Part shown: positions 28,367-44,356 of the stretch, piece by piece
How the letters are laid out: each line of letters starts with the position of its first letter
Numbering within the stretch: the stretch's first letter is position 1
Source of the DNA: Smittium mucronatum
Lineage: Eukaryota > Kickxellomycota > Harpellomycetes > Harpellales > Legeriomycetaceae
Direction: 5' to 3'
Assembly (NCBI GenBank): GCA_001953115.1
Contig: LSSL01001092.1
Coordinates: 1-64,000 of the forward strand
DNA: 64,000 nucleotides
Program-made: the position numbers and the translations under genes
Notes under the pieces: model-generated
Told to the model about the DNA's origin: nothing
Database searches by the model: none
The model's input: the letters and a program-made list of their open reading frames with translations, nothing else

Positions 28367-28728
28367 TACCTACGGGAAAAGGGTTCAATTTACCAACCGA
28401 AAGACCCCCCCCTGGCATTGTTTCAAGTAGGCGGGATGACTGAGGTTACGTGCTGTCATGAATTAAGCTCCTTTTCAATGAGCAATAGTCCATTGAAACT
28501 ACTGAGCTCCTAGTCAGAGATTACTTCTAACAGGAAAAATAAAATTAAGCACCTGCCCAAACGTGGGATTGATCGACATGGCTTTCCTACAAATAGCTGT
28601 TAGACGCTGAGATCCGTCTGGCTGTAGAACGCTGGACTTTTGCACTAGTCTATGTCTGTGCTAAACGATCGGCTCCTTCTGTTTCTAGATGGTCCTCCTC
28701 CGGAATCGCTGTCCTCCGAATCGCTGTG
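28367..28728. repeat. Copy A of the GC-richer direct repeat
   Basis: 362 bp beginning TACCTACGGGAAAAGGG and running into the assembly gap at GAATCGCTGTG. It matches copy B (29064-29427) except that its C run has 8 instead of 10 bases and one C/T difference lies about 110 bp in. A 5-bp perfect hairpin, GCCGG-ACTA-CCGGC, sits just upstream at 28349-28362. Confidence 0.9.
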
Positions 28729-29063
28729 NNNNNNNNNNNNNNNNNNNNNNNNNNNNNNNNNNNNNNNNNNNNNNNNNNNNNNNNNNNNNNNNNNNNNNNN
28801 NNNNNNNNNNNNNNNNNNNNNNNNNNNNNNNNNNNNNNNNNNNNNNNNNNNNNNNNNNNNNNNNNNNNNNNNNNNNNNNNNNNNNNNNNNNNNNNNNNNN
28901 NNNNNNNNNNNNNNNNNNNNNNNNNNNNNNNNNNNNNNNNNNNNNNNNNNNNNNNNNNNNNNNNNNNNNNNNNNNNNNNNNNNNNNNNNNNNNNNNNNNN
29001 NNNNNNNNNNNNNNNNNNNNNNNNNNNNNNNNNNNNNNNNNNNNNNNNNNNNNNNNNNNNNNN
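28729..29063. other. Assembly gap (335 N)
   Basis: A run of unknown bases separates two nearly identical repeat copies. The gap was probably caused by the repeat, so its stated length and even the number of repeat units may be wrong. Confidence 0.99.
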
Positions 29064-29427
29064 TACCTACGGGAAAAGGGTTCAATTTACCAACCGAAAG
29101 ACCCCCCCCCCTGGCATTGTTTCAAGTAGGCGGGATGACTGAGGTTACGTGCTGTCATGAATTAAGCTCTTTTTCAATGAGCAATAGTCCATTGAAACTA
29201 CTGAGCTCCTAGTCAGAGATTACTTCTAACAGGAAAAATAAAATTAAGCACCTGCCCAAACGTGGGATTGATCGACATGGCTTTCCTACAAATAGCTGTT
29301 AGACGCTGAGATCCGTCTGGCTGTAGAACGCTGGACTTTTGCACTAGTCTATGTCTGTGCTAAACGATCGGCTCCTTCTGTTTCTAGATGGTCCTCCTCC
29401 GGAATCGCTGTCCTCCGAATCGCTGTG
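29064..29427. repeat. Copy B of the GC-richer direct repeat
   Basis: 364 bp matching copy A base for base apart from a longer C run (10 instead of 8) and one substitution. Unlike copy A it continues without a gap into a 43-bp tandem repeat and then to the insert's right end. The start-to-start distance of 697 bp includes unknown gap bases. Confidence 0.9.
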
Positions 29428-29515
29428 CGCTATCTCCACTACTCCCAACCAAGAATAGTGCAACGCTGTGCGCTGTCTCCACTACTTCCAAACAAAAATA
29501 TTACAACGCTGCGTG
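29421..29515. repeat. 43-bp tandem subrepeat at the end of the insert
   Basis: Two 43-bp units start with CGCTGTGCGCT at 29421 and 29464, followed by a partial third beginning CGCTGCG at 29507. The units are moderately diverged. The period is not a multiple of three, so these repeats would not keep a reading frame. On the minus strand they lie at the 5' end of the putative retroposon, where tandem promoter-like monomers occur in some LINEs. Confidence 0.8.
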
Positions 29516-29607
29516 AAATTTTAGTCTAGTGTACTTCGAAAAGCATACTATTAAGCCCCCAAACCACGGCAAGATATTTCACTCTTAGGGGTTTAATTCT
29601 TCGAAAT

Positions 29608-32600
29608 AATTTCAAATATTTTAACGAATAACAGAGATGTAAATTTTTTTTCCTGATAGCTTGATTTTCTAATTAAAAGTATTTAATTAGAGTTTTTATA
29701 CTCTATATAAGCTTCCTAATTGGATTTGTTTATTTTTGAATAAAATTTATTTGATTAAATCGATAATCATATGATATTTCTTATAAAATACTCGCAATAT
29801 AATAAATTTTAATGGATATTTACGATATTTCAGAGCACGATTTTTTCATCTCTTACTTTACACTAGAAATAATATCTATACATCCTTTCTTCTATTTCAT
29901 ATAAATATATAAATAATTTATTTTTTATAAGGCAAGATATTTTTCATAAATTCTATAGTTTTATAAATTTAGCGTTTTTGATATTCATATTAATTAATTT
30001 TGATTCATTATAGAATCTAACTGCAATTGATTATGATTTTTATTTAAAATTTCTATAAAAAAACTTTTCAATATAATTAAATAGCGCTTAAGTATCCAAA
30101 AAGTATATATTTAGTAAAAAAAATTAATAAAAATGCGAAATTCGCTAATTTGTTTATATTTTAAACAGCTTGCGTATCTTCTATAATTAAATAAATATAT
30201 AATTTGACGTATAAATGCTTTTAATCGATATTTTCTCAATTATTTGTAATTTTTTTTACCAAATTTTGACTTGTGGTTTAAAATATTATTTTCCCGGACT
30301 TATTGAAAATAAATTACCAATAAAATTTCCGAAATTCTCATATATATAAATTCAGAATAGAATTTTAGATTTCTTTTAAAAACAAAGTAATTTATAATGA
30401 TCAAAAATTTAATTCAAAATTATCAATAGATGAAATCAAAGTTTTAATTATTACAAATAACTATCGTTAAATTTCCAAGGAATATATAATATTACCATCT
30501 TTTCTTTTATAAAAATATTTCCGAACGTACTATTTTGGATCTGTATGAATAAACTATAAAACTATCGACATCTTAACTTAGTTTATTTCAACAAAAAATA
30601 TTTATATTTATAAGCCCTATTATAATTAACGTGATAAGAGCTTTGTTTTTTAAGTATTAAATAGATTTTAAATTTGCACTAGAACATCATTTTATAATAA
30701 AAAGCATCAATTCTCTTTAGATGTTTATTTTGAAATCGGTAAAAAAAAGCCCCATTAAAATGAGGATCATTACGTTTTTTACCAATTGGAGATCAATATA
30801 ATATCTCATACAAATTAATAAAGAAGCTGTCCGTTTGAAAAATATCATCAATATTTTATTAATAATTGGGTTTCAGCTATGATATGTTTTCTTTTAAGAA
30901 AATAATAAAATATATAATTTAAAAAAGAAAAAACTTGAGCTTTTTCTATTAAATTAATAACTTTTTTAATCCTTTTTTAGTCATTTTTTTTTTAATAATA
31001 AATACGCGTAATTTTTTCTCTTCTTTAGAATTACATAATTATTTAGAAAATTTCAAAATAAAATCAGTATTAAACCACATAAAAATAAAATTAATTAACT
31101 ACATAGTCTTATCGCCTTTTAAAAACATTAATAAATGTCTAATTATTTAAAATTTAACAAAATTATAATAATCAGCAAAAATCATGCCTTTTAAATTCAC
31201 CGTAGATGTTCAAAAAGCGTATAGAGACCATCTGTGACTGTTGAAAGGTGAAAAAAACGAAGCTAACAATAAGGAAAAAAAGAAATTTGGTTATGGCCAC
31301 ATGTAAAATAAGTATAAATTAGAAGTTTTAATTTATTTACTTAACGAATCTTATTCAATTGACTATTAATTTAATTTAATTTATGGTTTAAAACACATCC
31401 AAAAATAAATAGAAATAATCGTAAAAACAGTTTTTAAGTTTTGAACTCTTACATTTTTTATATCTATGAATGTGGTAAAATACCGTTATTATGACTAATT
31501 ATATATTCAAAAAAATCTATTCTTGAATCCAATTTTTTATTTTTAAGCGCTTTTTTAAAGATATATGAAAATACATTAATTAAAAAAAAATAACTTTTTA
31601 CAAAATTTGATTTTGGAAATTTTTGAAAATTTCACAATAATTTTTTTATGGGTATCTCTTGAAAAAAATTCGATATTTATCTTTTGGAAATTATTTAAAT
31701 AAATTCGCCATTAGACACAGTTTTTAATTTTTCATGTAAAAATCAAAGCAGAAAAAAACTTAAATATTTAATTTTATTTTATAATTTTAGGTTTCTGAGT
31801 TTTCTTGAGGGATATCTTATTTAATTAATTGTTCCATAAAGTATATAAAAAATCTTTATTTTTTATACTATCCCATTTTTAATTCCGAATATTTCGTGAA
31901 AATATAGCATGACCTAATGTCGAAATTATTACTTTTTAAAAAAATATCTATTATATCTTATTATATAGGTATCTTATTCAAATTTCATTTTCTCAATTTC
32001 AAAAAAAATAATTGAATTTCATTTAAAAAAAAATCTCTTAAGTTAAAATAAAATTGAAAATGTATCTCTAATGTTAAATTTTTTTGCATAGGCTAATTCA
32101 TACCCGAATTTTCAGCATATTTCAAGTATCAAAACTCAAAAATAATCTATTTAATTCTCATTTTAAAGTATATCTTGATTTATATATAATTTAGTAGAAA
32201 GTGTAATTTTTTATTTTATTTTTATTTACGCCTTGTGATCATCATAAATAACAAAGACTATTCTTAATCATTTCTATTAAGTAAAAAAGTGGAAAGTTAT
32301 AATTAGATCGGGGGGAGTAATTCAACTATCTAGTATGACCAGAAAATCGGCCTAAATAAATTCGAGTTAAATAAAACTGCGCTTTTTTATATTCATAAAT
32401 AAGAGTATTGGGTTTTATTGAAATAATAAAGAAAATTAACCTAATTTTCATATAAAATTGATTAATGCATTGCCCATATAAATTAAAATTCAATTTCATA
32501 TGCTACTAAAATAATTAAAGTTTTATGAAATTATTAATTTTTATATTATATCTTTTGCAACTGTTTTTATTATAGCAATATAAATATTTTTATTGACTAA

Positions 32601-35600
32601 TTTCAAAAAATAATATCTCATCATATTTTTTGTTAAATTGAATTTATATTCAATTTTTTCAACTTTATTTTTCGTTTCTTTCACAATTTTTAATCCATGT
32701 TTTCTATATCATAAAAATTCCCAATTATTAATCGTACATAAAATTAAAAATATCTACTTTGGTATATCATTTTCACCAAAATTCTATTTTTTCAAACTGT
32801 TTCATTATTTTTTCACCAAAATCCAAAATTTAAAAAAAATAAATTTCTAGTCTCTCTTTGGGAAACCATTCATTATAATTTTTTAATTCTTAGTAATTAT
32901 TTTAAAATAACCCAAATCACATATAATTCTTAACTTTTTAGAAGCTTTTTGATAAATGTTTTTTATATAATCTGGTTTTATACCGTTTAAAAAATAAAAA
33001 AAATAAGCGAAATAAGTGAACAAATATATTTTGAAAAATAAATATCGAATTTGATCGAATTTTTCTTTTCCAATCTAAATTTTTTATAAATTTTTTTTTT
33101 TTGATTATTTTTTTACTTGATGATGGGCATTGGTTGTATATTGCACAATTGTACATTAATATTATTAATTTGATATCTTCTACACAAATATAACGGGTTT
33201 GATAAATTAAGAACTGAAAAAACATTTTAAACTTCACTTTAATAGATCAGTTAAATATGACCTATAAAATTAAATTAATACCAAATATTAGTAATTCCAG
33301 GAATAAAAAATTTGTCTAGAATACTAAAAATGCATATCTTTGTAAAAAATAGCATTATATTTTCTAAATTTTGTGTTTTCCAAGAATTGCAAAATAAAAC
33401 TTAGTTTTAATTGTTAGATTTAGCCTTTTTTTTCAAATATTAACATTGTAATTTTATTTAATTTCTTTTTCTTGTTCTTTTTGAATATTTATTGTTGTTA
33501 TTGGTTAAATTAGAGTATATGAAAGGTTCTTTTTGTGAATGGAAACGTTCCAATTAAATTTTCGCTAATATAATGTGCAAATTTGTTAAAATTATATAAT
33601 TTTGGATTAAAAAAAGAATTTATTTATTATAAAAAAAAAATTTCATTGGAGTTAGTATTTTTCTCCATTTTTTTAAATACTTTTAAATTTGGTCCAAATT
33701 TTAAAAAAAATATTATTGTTTTTAAACAAACATCACATATTTTAGAAGATATTTAAATTTAGTCTAATAGATAATTTTTTTACTTTTAACAACTCTTTAT
33801 TCAAAAGTTTCGATAAAGATATTTGGTTTTAAATCAAAATCCCTTTGTGGCACATTTTACCTTTACCAATTTAATCAATCTATGTATTTATATTTTAATA
33901 AAAGGATGGAATATAAAAAATAAAACAATTTCACTTTATTAGCAGTAAAAATGTATTAAAATGATTTTTCAAATAATAAAAAAGAAGAAAAAAAAAGAAA
34001 ATATCGCTTAAATAAAGCCGTTTTTTTTAAATTAATATTATTTAAAAATAATAATTTGAAATGGGAGTAATATTACTTAGTATTTATATTCTTTTTTTAT
34101 TTCCGTTTATAATAAATATAATTCAGTAATTCAATAAATAGAATAAAATAATATTTGGAATTCTTAAATATATATATAAATATAAATATATAATTATAAC
34201 ATCTATAATAATTTTTAGTATTCTTTGCAGATAAATAGCAATAAAAATAAAAATATTAATTAATTTCGAATTAAATTGAAGTTTTGAAATATATTAAGGA
34301 TAAATTTTCTTTTTCCCGTATAAAAATCTGCTGCTCATGCAAAGTCAGGGAAACCCTCAAACTTGAAAATTGAAAATAACCTTTTTTTTTCTTGACTTTT
34401 TCTCCTCCTACTCTCTCCAGAAGAAATGAAGATTATATAATTATAAAAAAATAAAAAAATTCAATAAAATTTTTGTAAAATTAAAATAAACAGAATCAAT
34501 ATTTTTGAAAAAATGTTTTAGAGTAATATGTTTGTGACTTCAAAATAAAATTTTATGAATTAGATTTTTATAAGTGATTTTATTTCAGGTAAAATTGCAT
34601 CGTCTACTAATTATTAATTTCTTTTTTAATGGAAAAAATACACCTTAAATCCAAATCAATAGATTATGAATTTTTTTTTTTGGTGATTAAATTATAAAAT
34701 TCATTTCACCTGAAGAAACGCTTATTTTTGTATTAATATAAAAGTTTAGTATATATTATAGACCATCCTATTCTGGAAAAAATTCAACGGTTTTTTGAAT
34801 ATATTTTTTGTCTATTTATCGGGAAAAAAGTAGAAAATTTTCGCAAATTATAATAATTTAATTTGCGAGGTTAAAAAAAAATACAAGTCAAAAGGAAAAT
34901 ATCAAAAAAATTAATCACCGTTACGAGCAATAGATTTTTTTTTTTCCTATAGACGTAAGAAATTTTTTTTTACCGATTATCATGAATTTTGGATATTTTG
35001 AGAAATTATTAACTACATATATAATTAGTATTAAGATTGAATTATATATATATTAATTGTTTCGATCTAATTTGATCCTAGATATATTGGGGACTCGAAA
35101 AAATTCGGTTTATTTAAACGATATAATTTTTTTAGAAAACATATATTAATGTTAGTTTTTAGCATATTTTATCACAAGAATTTGTAAAGTAAAAAAAAAT
35201 GATATGTATTATTTATTCGTTTTTTTTTTTCGTATTTATAAGCTATGATTAAATGTCTTTTTATTTTATATTAACCAGTTTTTATTTTTTTAATTGAAAA
35301 GAAAGCATCAGGTTAGTACGGTCTTATTATCAAATTATTTTTTTAATTTTTACAATATATTTTCAATTTTAATACCAAAAAATTTATAAATAATCTCATA
35401 TTAATTAATTTAAAAACAAAATCTGGAAAGGGGTTTTTGAGGTTACTCAGAAAATACTCTCAAAGAATGGATAAATATGAATTATAATCATAATCATAAA
35501 CTCTAAAATATTTAAAAAGTAATTGAAATATTTTTAAAAAAAGTTTTAGATAAAATATTAATAAATTTTTCTAGAAGAAATGCAACTTCAATTTAGTGAT

Positions 35601-38600
35601 TAAGTGCCGTGAATATGCGAAATCTATCGAATCGATGGAAACCCATGCCTTCCAAAATTATAATTTTTTTGTAGTTGTATAACGTGTAACCAAAAATATT
35701 TCAAACCACTATTGAGCAAATGCGTAATATTCAATTCATTTTCAGCCTGATAATTTTTAACTTTAATCTAAAGCTTCATTAACTATTCCTGATATTTTAA
35801 AGAATAAAAATTATAGTTTTAAATTTGTACTTCATAGAGTTTTTTTAAAAAAGTACAGCGCTATATTAATTGATAAAAAAATAATGGTATTATTATCTCA
35901 AACCAAATTAAAATTTCCAATATCACTTTAAAAATGTTCAATGATTTTTTTTTTTAAAAAAAATCTAATGTTTCAAAAAAGAAAATATCCAATTTTGTAT
36001 TTGATATATGTGGTAAATTTTTTTTTTTTTAATTAGAAAAATATACTATTAAAGATAGTATTTCTCTATGATTAATAAAATGGTATGTTCTTTAAGCGAT
36101 AAGCCTATATTTTATAAATAAAAACTAGGATTTCTATCTAAAATTAAATGTGTTTTTAGGGGAAATTTCATTATTTTATTTTTAGACTGGTGAAAAATTG
36201 ATTTATTTTTTACTTGAAGATTTGGAAATTTAATATTTCTTATTCTATTAAGTGCGCACTTGAATTATTTATTTAACATAGATTTAATATTTGGTTAATT
36301 TTGGTTAAATTCTAATCATCTATTGCACTTAACGCTTCAATTAGTCATTATGAAAAAAAATTAATGATTGCTTTGAGCTATATAGAATATTTTTTGATCT
36401 ATTCTAAGCGAAAGAGTTGCATTTAAATAAAATCAAAGAATTTTTAGAACTAGAAATGAAAATTTTTTATTCCAGATTAATCTTCGAAATAAGATTTATA
36501 TGATTTCTTTATTAATTTTTTTGTTGAGAAATTGGTTTAATAGAAAAAAGCTTTTTTAAAAAAACGAAAAAAATTGTAAATTATTGGATGGAGCGTGATG
36601 CGTTGAATTGTGGCCATAAAAATTATTCATTTTAATCCGGAATAATTTTTCCGTTTATCCACTCAAGAGTCTTGTATGAATTATAGTTTAACTCGATTTT
36701 TTTGTTTTTGTTTTTTTAGAATACTGGGTTTTATTATTTCATGTATTTTTTTTACAAGGTTTTCAAAATTAATAACAGTATAGGAAAAGATGGAGAGGAT
36801 TTCTTAATAAAAAATACCCGCATCCAGTCTTTTTCGAACTGAATTTTTCTTTCTTTTCTTTTCATTAAGGAGTTTAGAGCTTAATAAGAGCTTGGTCAGA
36901 TAAAGCGAATTTTGAGTTTTTTAAAAAAAAAGAATGTTTTAATAAATTTATAGATAAATCTGAAAAAAAATAGTTTGATTTAAAATCGCTTTTTTTAGAA
37001 CCTTTTTTTTTTCTAGTTCTCAACAAGGAAGCTTTAATTTTAAAAGTTTTTCGATTTGAAAATTAATGCTTCTTATCTTTCTAAACTTTTTTAATGAGTT
37101 TTTTTTTTTTTAAATACCTAAATTTCCAGACTTTTTTTTAATACTATAGCTTAGTTTTATACAAATTTATCAATTAGGGTTCATTTAATAAAAAAAAATT
37201 GGTGGGGTGTTTTGGGTGGAAATCATGTTTTTCTCAGATTTTTCTATTTCTTTTTAGGGATAGGATGAGGATTTTTGGTTGAAATTTTGAAATTTAATAT
37301 TTATATTTAATTATTTGATTGCGAATAATTAGTAAAAAAAAAAAATGATTTTTCAAAATGGTTGATTTTTTTTTAGAAAAAAGATAATTGTGATTTCCTT
37401 TTCTTTTGATAATTTATCTTGATAAGATCTATAAATTTTGGGATAAAGTTTAACTATAGAATATTATGGATTATATGGATTATTGAATATGTGATTGATT
37501 GATTATAATGTGAGCTATTAATGTAAATTATAAAATTTTGCATTATTAAAAGGAATAAATTTTACCCATCCAAAGTTAAGACTGTTTGATCTAATTTGAA
37601 TTTAAAAGCTTTAAAATTCTGGTTTGGCCAGTATTTCAAAAAAGAAGAAAAAACAAAGGTTTTGGTTTTTATTATTTGGATTAACCTAATTTACTCTTTA
37701 ATTCTATTCCATTCATTGGATATCTTTTGTTTTGTTTGATTATTTATTTACAGCAATGGGAATTTATTTAACTAATATTAGCATACTTGTACTCTTGACA
37801 AGTGATTTGGTGTGATGTGATACATATGAGTTTGGTAGTGAGTGAACAAATATTTCGATCGAGGTGTTGATAAAAGCGCAATAAATAAACAGCACATATG
37901 AGTATTATTTAAATGGAGTTATTGTAATATGTAAATTGTTTATTAACTTTTTGGAGGTTTAACCCCATTTTTTTGAAATCAACTTTCACTTGATTCGATG
38001 GAAACTGTGAGGGAGATAGATTTTTTGGAAGAATAAAAAGTAGGGGTGGGAGAGAGGCGAAGTTAATAAATCATGAAATTCGAAATTTGTTCAAAAGAAG
38101 TTTAATTGACTAATATATAAGAATGGAGTAAAGCAAAAACAAATATAGAAAATTCTAAAACACTTGAAAAAAGAAATTAAAATTTTAGAGCATAGATAAT
38201 TTTCATTCTGCTGGATGGGAATATATTGTTTTTTCTAAAATCAGATGTTACATATTTATAACCATTTATTTTGGAAGCTTTTTTTCTTCATTGAAGTGAC
38301 TTAATGAGCTAAAAAGAATATCAAATGGATGTGTTTTTTTTATAAAAAAAAGGAATTTATTACCAGGGAAATTGTTTGAAAGTTTAAAGTATCCAAAAAA
38401 CAATACTGGTTGTGGCAGATCCATTATAATGATCATATATATATAACCCATCCTGCACTTGCACTAAAAAAATATATGCCTAGAGAAAGAATGCTAGTTG
38501 TTAAAGACCGATGTGTGTTATGGATCGGACAATATATAACAGATACTTTGTTGATGGTTTTTTTAATATATATATGGATGGATGGATGGATGAACCGATC

Positions 38601-38650
38601 ATTAATCCATATGACTCTATTTTTTTCCTTGACTAATTGTACTATTTAAT
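29608..38650. other. AT-rich gene desert, right part
   Basis: Very AT-rich, stop-dense sequence like that on the left of the GC-richer insert. No ORF here has recognisable protein character; frames such as those at 32638-32850 and 32938-33237 are Phe/Lys/Ile/Asn-rich products of base composition. Exceptions worth noting are a small region at 31184-31306 that reads like decayed protein, and a (GGAT)n microsatellite near 38575-38592. No tRNA or rRNA was seen. Confidence 0.65.
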
Positions 38651-39624
38651 GATATTCTAAGTGAATGAAAAGCCTATTGAATTCCGAATTTGCAAACAAT
38701 CTAGTTTCCAAGAAAGCGTTAAAAGTCAAGGGATCCCTCCAGTCCAGCCCAGTCCATCTTATCCCCACGCAATGGCGAAGGTATAAACACTAAAGGGTCA
38801 TTTCTTACCACAATGTGGAATTCACCCAACCAATGTATTATTTTGATTTATCAATAGAAAAGTTAGTGGACTTTGACCGCAAATATCTCTTCTTCTCGCG
38901 CACAAAACCTCATATTCTTTTTTTTTTATCATTATTTTGACGGTAAACCAAACTCCTGATCTTGCCTATGATAGGATGGAAGATGGTGATTAATCACATA
39001 CTTTTCCTATCAGCTCAGAGAATAAAAAAATATATTCCAACCATATCGCTAGCTTGTGGTCCACGTTGAATCCAGTAAACATGCATGGATGAAAATTACA
39101 AAAAGAGAGAAATTGATCATTCCCTATCGGCCCAATAACAATGCGGTATGGCTGAGCCAAAGCCTATTTTTTTTATCGAAATGAAGCCAATTGATTTAGA
39201 AACTGGGCAAATGGTTTGGTATAAAGAGTATTTCGTGATTAGCTAGATCAAGTCTGAACCAACCACACACCTAGCGGGACACTCGGGAGACAGATCCAAC
39301 CCATCACCCATTCCCCCTTGCCCCTTGCCACTTGCCACCAATACTCCTCATCGCATCTCACATCACATCATCTCCAATCTAGTCGAGCGGAATATCCCAC
39401 AAGAACCAGGAAAAGAAGAAGAAAAAAAAAACAAACCTAAACTCGCCAACTTTTCCCACATTTCAGGTTTGTATGTAAAAGATTTAAATTTTTGCTCCCT
39501 CATACACTTTCCTTTCTTTTTTTATTGTTTAGGAAATTTTTAAAAGTTTATTTACACTTGCCTTCTTTCTTACTCTTCGGAATCAAAACAACTCTTTTTT
39601 TAGACAAAAAAAGATTTATAAAAC
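38651..39624. promoter_or_regulatory. GC-richer 5' region of ATP18
   Basis: Base composition rises sharply about 950 bp before the ATP18 start. The last 300 bp are rich in C and T tracts (for example ACCCATTCCCCCTTGCCCC near 39303) and in CATCACATC-like runs, typical of fungal housekeeping promoters. A CACATTTCAG string ending near 39467 could be the 3' splice site of an intron in the leader. No TATA box position can be fixed with confidence. Confidence 0.4.
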
Positions 39625-40021
39625 ATGTTTGGAGCTACTGCCTGGAAATTCCCATTCTTCAAGATGATGGGTCCCTTCATCGTCGCCGGTGTTTTCGTCG
39701 ATTACGTCGCCTTGAAACTCCAAATCGCTGGATCTTACTGTAAGCTCCCTGCATTCTCCTCTTTTCTTTTTTATTTCTTGATGTTCGCTCAAATCAAAGA
39801 TTTGGACTAGCATGGCATTTTTAATTTGTCTTTTCTACTCCCCCATTCCACCCCATTCACTTTTTGTCCTTGTGGATAGAGTTTCTTTACTTGGATGTTT
39901 CTTGTGCTTTTTTTCAATTTTGTTTTTCTTGTTTTGAATAGCCGATAAGTATGCCAACGATCCCGAGAATCCCTACTACGCCGAGATCCAGGCCAAGAAG
40001 AAGGCTGCTGCTGGACACTAA
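39625..40021 (+). CDS. ATP18: Mitochondrial F1Fo-ATP synthase subunit J (i/j)
   Basis: Small inner-membrane subunit of the Fo sector, associated with the dimer interface of ATP synthase in fungi. Exons 39625-39739 and 39942-40021 join in phase 1 across a 202-nt intron (GTAAGC...AATAG), giving 64 residues; yeast Atp18 has 59. The start MFGATAWKFPFFKMMGPFIV shows the conserved aromatic/Pro-rich N-terminus, followed by one membrane span (about residues 14-32), and a soluble tail with NDPENPYYAEI and a Lys/Ala-rich end. The coding sequence is clearly GC-richer than its surroundings, typical of a highly expressed gene. An AATAAA signal follows about 95 bp after the stop. It is convergent with the WDR5-like gene. 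Confidence 0.93.
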
Positions 40022-40573
40022 GAAAAGTAGCTTTTTTATGGGGACAATCCCTATATAAAAATACCGGTCTTTTTCTTTTATGTTTCTGTTAATGTTCCGG
40101 ATATTATTCCTTTTTAAATAAAACATTCCACTCTACTCTTTTCCCAAAATAAAAAAATTAAAGAAATCATACCTATTATTAACAAGCCTTTATTTATTTA
40201 CGTTAATTAAAATTTATTTTTTTTGCTAAGAACACCATTGCATTTTGCAATTAAAAAAACGTATAATATTTTACTTGTTTTCTCTACAAAAAATAACGTA
40301 TCATCCCTTTTACAATAATAAGAGAAGAATATGAAGATCATAACCTCCCTTTTCAGTCTTCACAGTTTCAACTTCCTGACAAAGACTAGCAAAGTTGAAA
40401 ATAATAATTGTAGACTCGTATTTGGTTGCCATATTGTCTTAGATTACCACGAATTTGTAAGTGTTTGGGCATTACTGTATTATACTGGATATGATTGACA
40501 TTGAATTAGATTGGATTGAAATAGGCTTGGGAATGGGATATACAGGTTATGAATCGTTTTTAAAGCCGGAATC
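40022..40573. other. Shared 3' spacer of two convergent genes
   Basis: This spacer contains the ATP18 3' untranslated region and, on the other strand, the 3' end of the WDR5-like transcript. No additional gene is supported. The 70-codon minus-strand frame at 39914-40126 overlaps ATP18 exon 2 and is a shadow. Confidence 0.6.
40117..40122 (+). terminator. Probable polyadenylation signal of ATP18
   Basis: AATAAA about 95 bp after the ATP18 stop codon, preceded by a T-rich tract. In such AT-rich DNA the hexamer is common by chance, so its role rests on position only. Confidence 0.45.
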
Positions 40574-44353
<3,780 letters not shown>

Positions 44354-44356
44354 TAA

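Larger units (their letters stand above)
28210..29607 (-). mobile_element. GC-richer repeated insert with flanking direct repeats; probable retroposed element
   Basis: A block of clearly higher GC than its surroundings is bounded by a 17-bp direct repeat, GTTTAATTCTTCGAAAT, at 28210-28226 and 29591-29607. This looks like a target-site duplication. Read on the minus strand, the insert ends in an A9 run (28226-28234) that directly abuts one copy of the duplication, as expected for LINE/SINE-type retroposition. Inside are two near-identical copies of a segment of at least 362 bp flanking an assembly gap. The class is unresolved: a LINE with tandem 5' monomers, a large SINE-like element, or an LTR element with collapsed interior are all possible. 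One minus-strand frame (about 28645-28728, repeated at 29344-29430) reads HSDSEDSDSGGGPSRNRR and ends ..STDID-stop, perhaps coding. Confidence 0.6.

Noticed and set aside
28380..28396. GGGTTCAATTTACC in the GC-richer insert as a tRNA-derived SINE B box
   Set aside because: No A box or tRNA-like folding was found upstream, and the match to the B-box consensus is partial.
28645..29212. Long frames crossing the assembly gap (up to 186 codons)
   Set aside because: Most of their length is N; only the short real ends carry information.
32638..33237. Two frames of 70 and 99 codons in the desert
   Set aside because: Phe/Ile/Lys/Tyr-rich products of AT-rich DNA without domain signal.
12600..38600. 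Desert as an inserted piece of mitochondrial genome
   Set aside because: No recognisable mitochondrial protein, rRNA or tRNA sequence was seen, and stops are dense in all frames.
38410..38649. 79-codon plus-strand frame
   Set aside because: Runs through a GGAT microsatellite and has no recognisable domain or coding composition.
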